This document shows, one piece after another, positions 52,632 through 63,321 of a stretch of DNA of 64,000 nucleotides. The notes beneath the pieces were generated by a model that made no database searches, was not told the DNA's origin, and saw only the letters and a list, made by a program, of their open reading frames with translations. Source of the stretch: Dillenia suffruticosa (taxonomy: Eukaryota > Streptophyta > Magnoliopsida > Dilleniales > Dilleniaceae); NCBI GenBank assembly GCA_033439265.1, contig JAVTVX010000027.1, positions 11,981,001-12,045,000 on the forward strand. Reading direction: 5' to 3'. Both the position numbers and the translations under genes were made by a program. Position 1 is the stretch's first letter. Every line of letters begins with the position of its first letter.

Positions 52632-52720
52632 TGTTAAAAATAAGGGAGAAGATGAAGATAAGTCTCAAGGTATTCAACTTGAAAATATGATAATGTCATA
52701 AACATTGGGCCTTTTATTTT
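52632..52720 (+). repeat. H2 left terminal 89 bp (inverted copy of U3 start)
   Basis: Identical by eye to the reverse complement of 54190-54278, forming an 89-bp perfect terminal inverted repeat. It stops at ccttttatttt, where a minus-strand integrase-proximal sequence (cttccaaatatttc on +) begins. Confidence 0.92.
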
Positions 52721-53823
52721 CTTCCAAATATTTCAACATCCCCAATTTGCTTAATTTTGAAATTATGTCCATTCGCAACTTTAACCATTTTAGGTTCTAG
52801 GAGAGGTTCAAGATTCTGAAAATTTTGCTTCTCTTTGACCATATGGTGATCACAACCTGAATCTATCAACCATTTTGAAGAAGTAACAGATGAGTTAGAG
52901 CAAGTACCTGAGGAGGATTTTCCTAATTTTTGAGATGTCAGATTTGCTTTGTTTGCAGCTGGTTGAGCATTTTGCTCCCTCCTCTCTTGCTCTTTTTTCT
53001 TGATGAACTCAGGTTTAAGGTTAGGATGAAGAAACCAGCAACCATCCTTGGTATGTCCCAACTTTTTGCAATGAGAACACACCTTTTTTATTCCCTGATG
53101 AGCCTTATTTGAAGCTTGCTCATTCTGCTTTGTGGAGAACCCATGAACTTCACTTTTGGACTGATTGCTTTCTTCAAGCCTTTGAGAAGCTGCAGCTCTT
53201 TGAATCATAAATCGAGTCTCTTGGTATGATGGAAATTCTTTCATTCGAAGAATTTCCTGTCGAAGTTGTACAAATGACTCATTGAGTGATGAGAGCAATG
53301 AAAATACCTTGTCTTCATCTTGTCTCTTTTGCAGCACTTTTATATCACTTGTGAGAGGTCTCAATGTGTTAAGCTCATTCCACAAGTCCTCGTGTTCTCC
53401 GAACAATTGTGTAATTGATTTCTCCTCCATTTGGATGGCCGCAATCCTTTTTTGTATTTCAAATATTCTGCTCAAGTTTGATTCCTGACCATATAACCCA
53501 TACATTTGCTCCCATAAGGATTTGGAACTCGGACAGCACATTACCATATTTTTGTGTGCTTGATCCATGGAGCTTGTTAGCAATAGGAACACTTGATCAT
53601 CCAGCTCGTTCCATTCATCAAATCGTGGGTCTAGCTGATCCATAGGATCTTTTGTAATGAAAGACAGAAGTTTTGCTCCATTGAGAGATCTTCTGATATG
53701 ACTAGCCCATTGGAAGTAATTGGTTGAGCTTAGAATAATTTGGGAGAAAAGTTGGATTTGAAAGGAAGAGATTTGAGGAAGAGAATTTCCCAACCCCGGA
53801 GTCGATGTTTGCTCTGATACCAT
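52714..53823 (-). CDS. H2 gag-protease fragment (369 aa, open)
   Basis: Starts at 53823 with MVSEQTSTPGLG at the LTR/primer junction. Gag (FQWASHIRRSLNG, DQAHKNM), CCHC CSHCKKLGHTKDGC, protease WLIDSGCDHHMV and the following region to DVEIFGRK, ending at a TAA created by the junction with the inverted LTR. No internal stop; it is the best-preserved gag of family H in the window apart from the partial H5. It could give a Gag-protease product if transcribed. No integrase, RT or RNase H. Confidence 0.88.
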   Translation of the reverse strand: MVSEQTSTPGLGNSLPQISSFQIQLFSQIILSSTNYFQWASHIRRSLNGAKLLSFITKDPMDQLDPRFDEWNELDDQVFLLLTSSMDQAHKNMVMCCPSSKSLWEQMYGLYGQESNLSRIFEIQKRIAAIQMEEKSITQLFGEHEDLWNELNTLRPLTSDIKVLQKRQDEDKVFSLLSSLNESFVQLRQEILRMKEFPSYQETRFMIQRAAASQRLEESNQSKSEVHGFSTKQNEQASNKAHQGIKKVCSHCKKLGHTKDGCWFLHPNLKPEFIKKKEQERREQNAQPAANKANLTSQKLGKSSSGTCSNSSVTSSKWLIDSGCDHHMVKEKQNFQNLEPLLEPKMVKVANGHNFKIKQIGDVEIFGRK

Positions 53824-54278
53824 GTTGGATTTTTGACTAAGAAGAGAGAGAAATCTAATAAACTTCTGGTTTTTATTGATGTAGTAGAATGATACAAAGG
53901 AAGAGAGATTATCTTCCTCTTAATTTTACAAGGAGAGCAATAGCTCTATTTATAGGCAAAGGGAGAAAAATAGCCAGTAGAGAGAGAACAAAGTCAATAT
54001 TCCCGTTGGGGCTCAAACTCCAAGGAATTCCAACAGCTAGTTTTTGGACTGTTGGAATATACATTGCCCAAACTGCCCCTAGCTATTTGGGTTTACCTCT
54101 TAGACTTTTCTCCATACTTTTGGGCTTCATTGGGCTTGTTTTTGAATGTATTTTGGGTCATAAATATGTTGCCAAATTCTGAACATTAAAAAATAAAAGG
54201 CCCAATGTTTATGACATTATCATATTTTCAAGTTGAATACCTTGAGACTTATCTTCATCTTCTCCCTTATTTTTAACA
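53823..54278 (-). repeat. H2 5' LTR
   Basis: 456 bp, complete, almost identical to the H1 LTRs. TATA box (tatttata on +) near 53948-53955. Confidence 0.92.
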
Positions 54279-54283
54279 TACAC

Positions 54284-57166
54284 TTCTTCTTCGAGATCTC
54301 CTTGAAGGAACGCGTTTGCTACATCCATTTGAAACATGCTCCATCCATGGTTCACCGCAAGAGACATCAAGACCCTAATTGTATTCATTTTGGCAACGGG
54401 TGCGTATGTCTCTTTGTAATCTATCCCATATGCTTGAGTGAATCCTTTAGCCACAAGTCTTGCCTTAAACCTTTCAATTGATCCATCACTTTTATATTTG
54501 ATTTTGTATACCCATTTGCATCCGATGGCTCGCTTGCTCTTTGGAAGAGAGGTGACTTCCCATGTACCGTTCTTGGTCAATGCATCTAGCTCTTCCTTCA
54601 TTGCCTATCTCCATCTTGGGTCCTTGGATGCTTCATCATATGTCCTAGGCTCCTGTTCTTTATCTATGCCACTCAAAAAATTTTGGTGGCTCAAATCTCC
54701 CTCTACATGCTCGGATTCTTCCTCTTCGGTTTCTTGATCTCCACCTGAAGTGTGGGCTGCCTCCTCTTCTATGGAGTTTGATCCTTCTTCTTCATTATTT
54801 TGAGATTGCTCATTAGTCTCTTGGGAGATTCCTTCTGCAATTGGTGGAGATGATTGATTCGGGAGAAGTAAGAAATTCCAGGTGCTTGGAGTGCTCTCTT
54901 CTTCTGATGATTGATGTTCTTCATTATCTACAAAAAAGGACTCATTCTCCACAAATATCACATCCTTAGATGTGTATGTTTGGTTAGTTTTAGGGTCATA
55001 ACATCTATACCCCTTTTCAAAGGAAGCATACCCCAAAAATATGCACTTTCTACCCTTATGATCTAACTTATCCCTCATGTGTGCTGGAATATGAATGTAA
55101 CATACACAACCGAATGTTCTAAGATGAGATATCTTAGGTTTTCTATCTAGTAGGGCTTCTAAGGGTGACTTGCCATCCAGGACTTGAGATGGGATAAGGT
55201 TTATTAGGTGGACAGCGGTTTTTATTCCATCACACCAAAATTTCTTAGGCACATTTGCATGAAACATCATAGCTCTAGTTATTTCTAATATGTGCCTATT
55301 TTTCCTTTCGGCCACCCCATTTTGTTGAGGTGTGTACACACAAGACATTTGATGTATAATGCCATTCTCTCTAAGGTAGTTTTCAAATGTCAAACTAGTG
55401 AATTCTCCACCATGGTCCGTCCTTAGAATTTTAATGTTAGCATTGTAAAGTTTGGTCACATATCTCTCATAGCTTTTAAAGGCTTCAAAAGCTTGATCTT
55501 TGGTATTCAAAAGGTAGACCCAAGTGTACCTAGTTTTTTGGTCTACAAAAGTAATGAAATACTTGTAGCCTAAATGAGATTTGATAGGTGAAGTCCACAA
55601 ATCCGAATGAACTAAATCAAAAGCATCTTTATAAATTGTTTTTGAATTGGGATACATTGATCGGGTTTCCTTTCCCAGAATACAAGCTTTACAATGTCTA
55701 TCTTCAATATTAATACTTGGAAATAGACGCTTTAAAGCTTGGTCACTAGGATGCCCAAAACGTTTATGCCAAAGAGATGCATCTTCTTTGATATGAGCTA
55801 CGAGTGCATGATGCTTTTGATCCAAAAAATATAGATCCCCTCTTCTAGAACCCTTACCAATCAATTGATTCGACTTGAGGTCCTGAAAAGTAACAGTGTT
55901 TGGGTCAAAAACAACTCTACACCCTTGATCCTTAGTGACTTTGCTAATGGACAAAAGATTTGAAGTGAGTTGGGGAACAAATAAAGCATTTGATGTTTTT
56001 CCAAAAAGTTCAATTTCCCTAATTTGCTCAACTTTCAAATCTTGCCCATTGGCAACACGGACTATCTTATGGTTAGGGAGTTTTTTAAAATGCTTGATTT
56101 TTCTTCTATCCCTTACCATATGATGGTCCATTCCCGAATCAATGAGAAAATCTTCGAAATTGAAAGAGGATAAAGTGTTTTGATTTTTACCATTGGAGGG
56201 AGCAAGTTGTTGAAACTTCTTGGACATGTCATTGAGTTGACTTTGAAGAGCAGCAAAATCAGCCATGGTAGGTCCTTGAAGCTTGGTGTGAAGTACATTA
56301 TGCTGCTCGGAAAGTTGCTCCCTTGGTTTGAAGGTCTTGGGCTTTAAATGAGGATGAAGGTTCCAACACTTCTCCTTCGTATGTCCTCTTTTCTTGTAAT
56401 GGGTGTATACATCAATTTTCTTTGGAACTTGATGTGCTTTGGCAGCCATGTGCTCTTCAACGGTAGCCATGTGACCTTGAGCTTCAAGTCTAAGTTTGGA
56501 ATTTTCTTCCAAACGCATGCTAACTTCCGTTCGTTGGATCATATTTTGCACTTCTCCAAATGAAGGAAATTCCTTCATTCGGAGAATTTCTTGTCTAAGA
56601 AGAGAGTAGGAATCATCTAGACCCATGAGAAGACCAAAGATTTTATCTTCTTCTTTCCTCTTTTGGAGGACTTTGAGATCTATGGAATCCGGACGGAGAG
56701 TGGAGAGCTCATTCCAAGTATCCGTATATTCCCCAAAATATTGAGGAAGTGATTTCCCTTCCTTTTTGATGTTTGAAATTTATCGTTTGAGCTCAAAAAT
56801 TCTGCCAAGGTTAGATTCTTGGCCATAAAGAGAAAACATTGTGTCCCATATTAGTTTTGCATTGGGAGCACAAGTCACCATAGCTTTGTGTGTTTCATCC
56901 ATAGAATTGAGTAGAAGAAAAAACACATGATTGTCCCTCTTCTTCCATTCTCTGTAGGAAGAATCCACCTCTTCAAGTGGTTGATCAAGTATGTGACCCT
57001 CCAAGTTGTGAAGTTCCAGCACCCTTCTCATCAAGGCTGCCCATTGATAATAATTTCCTCCTCTTAATTGAATGGAGGATATATTTTGAAATTGGGTAAG
57101 GTTGATGGAAGGTGGAAGGTCACCCAACCTTGAAGAGGAAGGGATCGAAGTTTGCTCTGATACCAT
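54284..57166 (-). pseudogene. E3 gag-protease-integrase-RT N-terminal part
   Basis: Gag starts at 57166; TAA at 56782-56780 (LKR*ISNIKK). It is open from 56779 to 54605. CCHC has lost two cysteines (VYTHYKKRGHTKEKC). Protease reads LIDSGMDHHMV. Integrase is intact (HSDLWTSP, RTDHGGEF, NGVAERKNR). In the linker about 46 codons, including the RRS-R-R motif and SEWINRRVYYNSK, are deleted near 54690 (EGDLSHQNFL). TAG at 54604-54602, then RT N-terminus (NGTWEVTSLP, DYKETYAPVAK) to the H2 insertion at EEEVY. Confidence 0.88.
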
Positions 57167-57614
57167 GTTGAAATATCAAAAAATAGAGCACAAGAAATGA
57201 AGAATACTTCTGAATTTTATTGAAGAAGAATGAGAGCATACATGGACAGATTTGAGAGCATTTTTCTCATAGTTTTTGGAGATACAATGAGGCTCTATTT
57301 ATAGAGAAAAGGGAAAAATAGCCAGTAGAAAGTGATACTCCCGTTGGAGCTCAAACCCCAAGGAATTCCAACAGCTAGTTTTTTGATTGTTGAAATATAT
57401 GCTGCCCAAACTGCCCCTAGCTATTTGGGTTTGCTTCCTAGACTTTTCTTCAAACTTTTGGGCTTCCTTGGGCCTATTTTTGAATGTATTTTGGGTTGGT
57501 TTAGGCTGCCCAAATGGGCCATGCTTGCTGGACAATGCATGCTGATTTTTGGACTTCTAAGTAGATGCACTTGGTTGGTGATGAAAATGGGTTAAGTTAT
57601 CCTTCTTTTCAACA
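57166..57614 (-). repeat. E3 5' LTR
   Basis: 449 bp, TG...CA, followed by TSD gtgat. Visible differences from the 3' LTR include gtgatactcccg/gtgatattcccg and cagctag/caactag. Confidence 0.92.
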
Positions 57615-58476
57615 GTGATATGAATGGTATTGATCAAGTTAGAACTTTCCTTAAATCTACTTTTGAGATTAAAGATTTGGGAAAACTAAAATATTTATTA
57701 GGAATAGAGCTTGCCTATTCTCATAAAGGGCTAGTTCTATACCAAAGGAAATATGTACTTGACCTTTTGCAGGAAACTAGAAAGGTAGGAGCAAAACCAG
57801 CAGCAACTCCTATATCCACAGCAGAACAAGCAAAAGGTGATGAAGAAATGTTCCAGGATATTCCTAGATATCAAAGACTTGTGGGGAGGCTCATCTACCT
57901 CACCATTACAAGACCAGATATCACCTATGCTGTCAGCTTAATCAACCAACGGATGCATGCTCCAAGGATTCAAGATTGGAAGGCAGCGGAAAGAATTCTC
58001 AAGTATTTAAAGAGCTCACCAGGAAGGGAAATTCTTATGAAAAACAACCACAGCATAGAGATTTATGGCTAATGTGATGCAGATTGGGCTGGGGATGTCA
58101 CAGATAGGAGATCCACCACCGGCTATTGCATGTTCGTGGGAGGAAATCTTGTAACATGGAAAAGCAAGAAACAATCTGTTGTATCCAGATCAAGCGTTGA
58201 GGCTGAAAACAGAGCAATGGCAGCGGCTACAAGTGAAATAGTTTGGCTAAAGGCATTACTTGAGGAGATGGGATTTCCTACTATCGCTCCTATTCTTCTA
58301 CATTGCGATAATCAAGCAGCTCTTCATATTGCTGCCAATCCGGTATTTCACGAAAGAACGAAGCACATTGAGATTGATTGTCATTATGTTCGAGAAAAAT
58401 TAGAAAACAAGACAATTTCAACCGCATATGTTAGAAGTGAAGACTAGCTAGCTGACATTTTCACTAAGGCAACAAC
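57615..58476 (+). pseudogene. H3 RT/RNase H remainder
   Basis: Resumes after E3 with SDMNGIDQVRTFLK. TAA at 58070-58072 (IYG*CDADW), SSVEAENRAM (two changes in SSAEAEYRAM), TAG at 58445-58447 (SED*LAD). It ends at TKATT, where the middle H LTR starts. Polypurine tract and true 3' end absent. Non-functional. Confidence 0.87.
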
Positions 58477-58938
58477 TCTTAAAAATAAGGGAGAAAATGA
58501 AGATAAGTCTCAAGGTATTCAACTTGAAAATATGATAATGTCATAAACATTGGGCTTTTTATTTTTTAATGTTCAGAATTTTGCAATATATTTATGACCC
58601 AAAATATATTCAAAAACAAGCCCAATGAAACCCAAAAGTATGAAGGAAAGTCTAAGAGGTAAACCCAAATAGCTAGGGGCAGTTTGGGCAATGTATATTC
58701 CAACAGTCCAAAAACTAGCTGTTGGAAATCCTTGGGGTTTGAGCCCTAACAGGAATATTGTCTTTGTTCTCTCTCTACTGGCTATTTTTCTCCCTTTGCT
58801 TATAAATAGAGCTATTGCTCTCCTTGTAAAAAAATATAGAGAGGAAGATAATCTCTCTTCGTTTGTATCATTCTACTACATCAATAAAAGCCAGAAGTTT
58901 ATTAAATTTCTCTACTCTTCTTAGTCTAAAATTCAACA
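58477..58938 (+). repeat. H4 5' LTR / middle LTR between H3 and H4
   Basis: 462 bp, ending ttcaaca before the primer site tggtatcagagc. Several family-specific differences from H1 (aaaaatatagagagg insertion near 58830). TATA box near 58803-58810. Confidence 0.87.
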
Positions 58939-61900
58939 TGGTATCAGAGCAAACATCGACTCCGGGGTTGGGAAATTCTCTTCCTCAAATCTCTTCCTTT
59001 CAAATCCAACTTTTCTCCCAAATTATTCTAAGGTCAACCAATTACTTCCAATAGGCTACTCATATCAAAAGATCTCTCAATGGAGCAAAACTTCTGTCTT
59101 TCATTACAAAAGTTCCTATGGATCAGCTAGACCCACGGTTTGATGAATGGAAGGAGCTGGATGATCAAGTGTTCCTATTGCTAACAAGCTCCATGGATCA
59201 AGCACACAAAAATATGGTGATGTGATGTCCGAGCTCCAAATCCTTATGGGAGCAAATGTATGGGTTATATGGTCAGGAATCAAACTTGAGCAGAATATTT
59301 GAAATACAAAGAAGGATTGCGACCATCCAAATGGAGGAGAAATCAATTACACAATTGTTCGGAGAACACGAGGACTTGTGGAATGAGCTCAACACAATGA
59401 GACCTCTCACAAGTGATATAAAAGTGCTGCAAAAGAGACAAGATGAAGACAAGGTGTTTTCCTTGCTCTCATCACTCAATGAGTCATTTGCGCAACTTCG
59501 ACCGGAAATTCTTCGAATGAAAGAATTTCCATCATACCAAGAAACTTGATTTATGATTCAAAAGAGCTGCAGCTTCTCAAAGACTTGAGGAAAGCAATCA
59601 GTCCAAAATTGAAGTCATGGGTTCTCCACAAAGCAGAATGAACAAGCTGCAAATAAGGCTCATCAGGGAATAAAAAAGGTGTGTTCTCATTGCAAAAATT
59701 TGGGACATACCAAGGATGGTTGCTGGTTTCTTCATCCTAACCTTAAACCTGAGTTCATCAAGAAAAAAGAGCAAGAGAGGAGGGAACAAAATGCTCAAGC
59801 ACCTGCAAACAAAGCAAATCTGACATCTCAAAAATTAGGAAAATCCTCCTTAGGTACTTGCTCTAACTCATCTGTTTCTTCTTCAAAATGGTTGATAGAT
59901 TTGGGTTGTGATCACCATATGGTCAAAGATAAGCAAAATTTTCAGAATCTTGAACCTCTCCTAGAACCTAAAATGGTTAAAGTTGCAAATGGACATAATT
60001 TCAAAATTAAGCAAATTGGGGATGTTGAAATTTTTGGAAGAAAATCAAAGGCTTTATATGTTCCTCAATTTACCTCTAATCTTATGTCTATTGGACAAGT
60101 CACTAAGGACTTAAATTACAAAGCTATCTTTGACCCTCATTCTGTTGTTTTTCAGAATTTGGAGACGAATCAAGTGATTGGTAGTGGATCTATGCAAGAT
60201 AACTTGTATTTTTGGAAACAAGATAGTTTTGTATTTTCCGCAATCCAAGAGGAAATTTACATCCTTTGGCATGCTAGATTAGGTCATCCTTCTATGCAAG
60301 CTTTGAAATGCCTCTTCCCATCAAAAAATTGTAGTGATAGATATTGTGAAGCATGTATTTTTGGAAAGGAAACCCGAATGTATTTTCCTATTTCTGAAAC
60401 TCAATATAAAAAGCCTTTTGATCTTGTTCACTCGGACGTATGGACTTCACCTATGATATCTAGAAGGGGATTTAAATATTTTATCTCATTTATAGATCAT
60501 AAGTCTAGGTATACATGGGTGTATATGCTAAGATCGAAAGACCAAGTTTATGAAGCCTTCAAGTCCTTTTACAAGTATATTATAAAACAATATGAGGCCA
60601 ACATTAAAATTCTTAGGACAGATAATGGTGGGGAATATATGAACACCAATTTCAAAAATTTCATTGAGGAGAATGGAATTATTCATCAAACTAGTTGTCC
60701 CTACACTCCCCAACAAAATGGAGTTGTCGAACGCAAAAATAGACATGTCCTAGAAATAGCTAGAACTATCATGTTCTTTGCTAATATGCCTAAGCGTTTT
60801 TGGAGTGATGCGGTTAGTACCGCTGTTCATTTAATAAATCGTCTTCCAAGTAGAGTTCTCCATGGAAAATCTCCATTAGAGTTGCTTAGAAAAGACAAAC
60901 CAAATCTCTCTCACCTTAGAGTTTTTGGGCGTATTTGTTATGTTCATGTTCCTAGGCAATTTAGAGATATGTTAGATATCAAAAGAAGGAAATGTGTTTT
61001 TATTGGGTACGCTTCATTCCAAAAACGATATATTTGTTTTGAACCTGACTCTAACAAGATATACACATCGAAAAATGTGATATTTGTAGAAAATGAATTC
61101 TTTTTTGCAGGAGAAAAAAATGAAGAAAATTCATCAAGCAATGACTTGCGAATCTTCTGCGATGTTCCCATAAATCCTCCTCTGGTTCCTCAAGAATCCA
61201 ATGAAGAGAAATCACTTTCAGGGGGAGAAAACGAAGAGGGAGGAGTGGATGAGTCTGAGAATGATGAGAACTCTTCCGAAGAAAGAGAAGAAGGCGAGAG
61301 ATTGCCTACCTTAGGAGAATCCAGAGACGAAACTAGACTGCCCTCTCCGCTGGCTCCTCAACTTCGACGTTCCACCTGATTGAGGCTTCCTCCCTCAGAG
61401 TGGATCAACAGAAGAGTTTATTACAATTCTAAGGTAACTCATTATCCTATTTTAAATTACTATTGTGTATCTAACACTTCCTCAAGCCATCAAGGGTTGT
61501 TGAGTGGCATTGACTCATCACAGGAACCTAAGGCTTTTGATGAGGCAAATACCAAACCCGAATGGAGACAAGCTATGCTTGAAGAACTAGATGCATTGAA
61601 TAAAAATGGGACGTGGGAGATTACTACTCTCCCTAAGGGAAGAAAGGCTGTCGGGTGTAAATGGGTGTTCAAAATCAAGTATAAAAGTGATGGATCCATT
61701 GAACGCTACAAGGCAAGACTTGTAGCCAAAGGATTCACACAAACTTATGGAGAAGACTACACTGAAACTTTTGCCCCTGTTGCCAAAATGAAAACGATAA
61801 GGGTTTTGATGTCAATTGCAACCAATGGAGGATGGCCAATGTATCAAATGGACGTGAAAAATGCTTTCCTTCAAGGGGACTTAGACGAAGAAATCTACAT

Positions 61901-63039
61901 GCAAATTCCCCAAGGGCTAGATGAGGATTCAAACATCAAGGTGTGTCGTCTCAAAAAAGCAATCTATGGTTTAAAACAATCTCCTCGTGCCTGGTATGCA
62001 AAATTAAGTTCAGCACTTCTTGGTAATAATTTTAAGAAATGCATTAGTGATTCCTCCATGTTTACTAAAGTTAACAATGAAGAAATCACTATTGTTCTTA
62101 TTTATGTAGATGATATAGTTATTACAGGAAGTGATATGAATGGTATTGATCAAGCTAGAAGTTTCCTTAAATCTACTTTTGAGATTAAAGATTTAGGAAA
62201 ACTAAAGTACTTCTTAGGAAATATGTACTTGACCTTTTGCAGGAAACTGGAAAGGTAGGAGTAAAACCAGCAGCAACTCCTATATCCACAGCAGAACGAG
62301 CAAAAGGTGATGAAGAAATGTTCCAGGATATTCCTAGATATCAAAGACTTGTGGGGAGGCCCATCTACCTCACCATTACAAGACCAGATATCACCTATGC
62401 CGTCAGCTTAATCAGCCAACGGATGCATGCTCCAAGGATTCAAGATTGGAAGGCAGCGGAAAGAATTCTCAAGTATTTAAAGAGCTCACCAGGAAGGGGA
62501 ATTCTTATGAAAAACAACCATAGCATGGAGATTTATGGCTACTGTGATGCAGATTGGGCTGGGGATGTCACGGATAGGAGATCCACCACCGGCTACTGCA
62601 TGTTCGTGGGAGGAAATCTTGTAACATGGAAAAGCAAGAAATAATCTGTTGTATCCAGATCAAGCGCTGAGGCTGAATACAGAGCAATGACAGCGGCTAC
62701 AAGTGAAATAGTTTGGCTAAAGGCATTACTTGAGGAGATGGCATTTCCTACTATCGCTCCTATTCTTCTACATTGCGATAATCAAGCAGTTCTTCATATT
62801 GCTGCCAATCCGGTATTTCACGAAAGAACGAAGCACATTGAGGTTGATTGTCATTATGCTCGAGAAAAATTAGAAAACAAGACAATTTCGACCGCATATG
62901 TTAGAAGTGAAGACCAGCTAGCTGACATTTTCACTAAGGCAACAACCGAGAAACACCTTCAACACATCTGTAGTAAGTTGGGGTCCATAGACATCTATGC
63001 ACCCAACTTGAGGGGGAGTGTTAAAAATAAGGGAGAAGA
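58938..63039 (+). pseudogene. H4 gag-pol, multiply broken
   Basis: Gag MVSEQTSTPGLG, TAG near 59053-59055 (YFQ*AT), TGA near 59223-59225 (VM*CPSS), TGA near 59548-59550 with frameshifts to about 59680. Open 59679-61379 with CSHCKNLGHTKDGC, protease changed to WLIDLGCDHHMV (catalytic DSG to DLG), GAG-pre-integrase with HCEAC changed to YCEAC, and integrase HSDVWTSP, RTDNGGEY, NGVVERKNRH. TGA at 61377-61379 (RST*LRLPP). RT with YVDDIVITGSD is open to a 46-bp deletion near 62220 between aggaa repeats. RNase H has a TAA at 62642-62644 and otherwise runs to the stop in the LTR. Confidence 0.87.
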
Positions 63040-63256
63040 TGAAGATAAGTCTCAAGGTATTCAACTTGAAAATATGATAATGTCATAAACATTGGGCTTT
63101 TTATTTTTTAATGTTCAGAATTTTGCAACATATTATGACCCAAAATATATTCAAAAACAAGCCCAATGAAGCCCAAAAGTATAAAGGAAAGTCTAAGAGG
63201 TAAACCCAAATAGTTAGGGGCAGTTTGGGCAATGTATATTCCAACAGTCCAAAAAC
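63019..63256 (+). repeat. H4 3' LTR, first 238 bp
   Basis: TGTTAAAAATAAGGG after gagggggag, running to ccaacagtccaaaaac, where a family B LTR begins. The remainder is not seen before the window ends; it would lie beyond H5 if the nesting is simple. Confidence 0.85.
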
Positions 63257-63321
63257 TGTTGAAATGAAGCATAATTAGGCTTCATAGTTAGTTGATGCTA
63301 GGATCAAGTGTACAAACCTAA
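63257..63321 (+). repeat. Stub of a family B LTR (65 bp) between H4 and H5
   Basis: tgttgaaatgaagcataatt at its start matches the B1 LTR tip, with about three mismatches over 65 bp. It begins at TG in the H4 LTR and is interrupted at caaacctaa by H5. It is a second, older B copy mostly lying outside the window. Confidence 0.85.

Larger units (their letters stand above)
52632..54278 (-). mobile_element. H2: truncated family H copy with inverted U3 ends
   Basis: 1647 bp. The right end is a complete minus-strand 5' LTR (54278-53823), followed by primer site, gag and protease (53823-52714). The left end is not a 3' LTR but the first 89 bp of the same LTR in the opposite orientation (52632-52720), so both tips read TGTTAAAAATAAGGG inward. 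The TSD tacac flanks both tips (52627-52631 and 54279-54283). The inner junction shares aaaat between integrase and LTR sequence. Confidence 0.92.
51014..57614 (-). mobile_element. E3: Ty1/copia family E, split by H2
   Basis: Inserted in H3 RT just after the YVDD motif, TSD gtgat (51009-51013 and 57615-57619). 449-bp LTRs (51014-51462 = 3' LTR, 57166-57614 = 5' LTR) differ by roughly seven bases by eye. The internal region has two stops and a linker deletion and is interrupted by H2. Confidence 0.93.
47358..58476 (+). mobile_element. H3: Ty1/copia family H, split by E3
   Basis: 5' LTR 47358-47817 (starts TA instead of TG), gag-int-RT 47817-51013, resumes 57615-58476 with RT/RNase H, truncated in RNase H at ...TKATT. 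Directly after it comes the LTR that begins H4. Presumed left TSD ccagc in C3. Its own 3' end is missing, or the middle LTR is shared with H4. Confidence 0.87.
58477..63256 (+). mobile_element. H4: Ty1/copia family H, degraded, full internal region
   Basis: LTR 58477-58938, internal region 58938-63018, polypurine tract, 3' LTR 63019-63256 truncated by a B LTR stub. The first LTR starts tcttaaaaa (TG to TC). It follows H3 with no clear TSD, so either H4 inserted into H3, or the two share this LTR as a tandem. Confidence 0.87.

Noticed and set aside
52632..54278. H2 as a DNA transposon with 89-bp terminal inverted repeats
   Set aside because: The inside is copia gag-protease with a full LTR and primer site, and the repeats are LTR U3 sequence. 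The TSD is 5 bp like all other integrase insertions here. No transposase.
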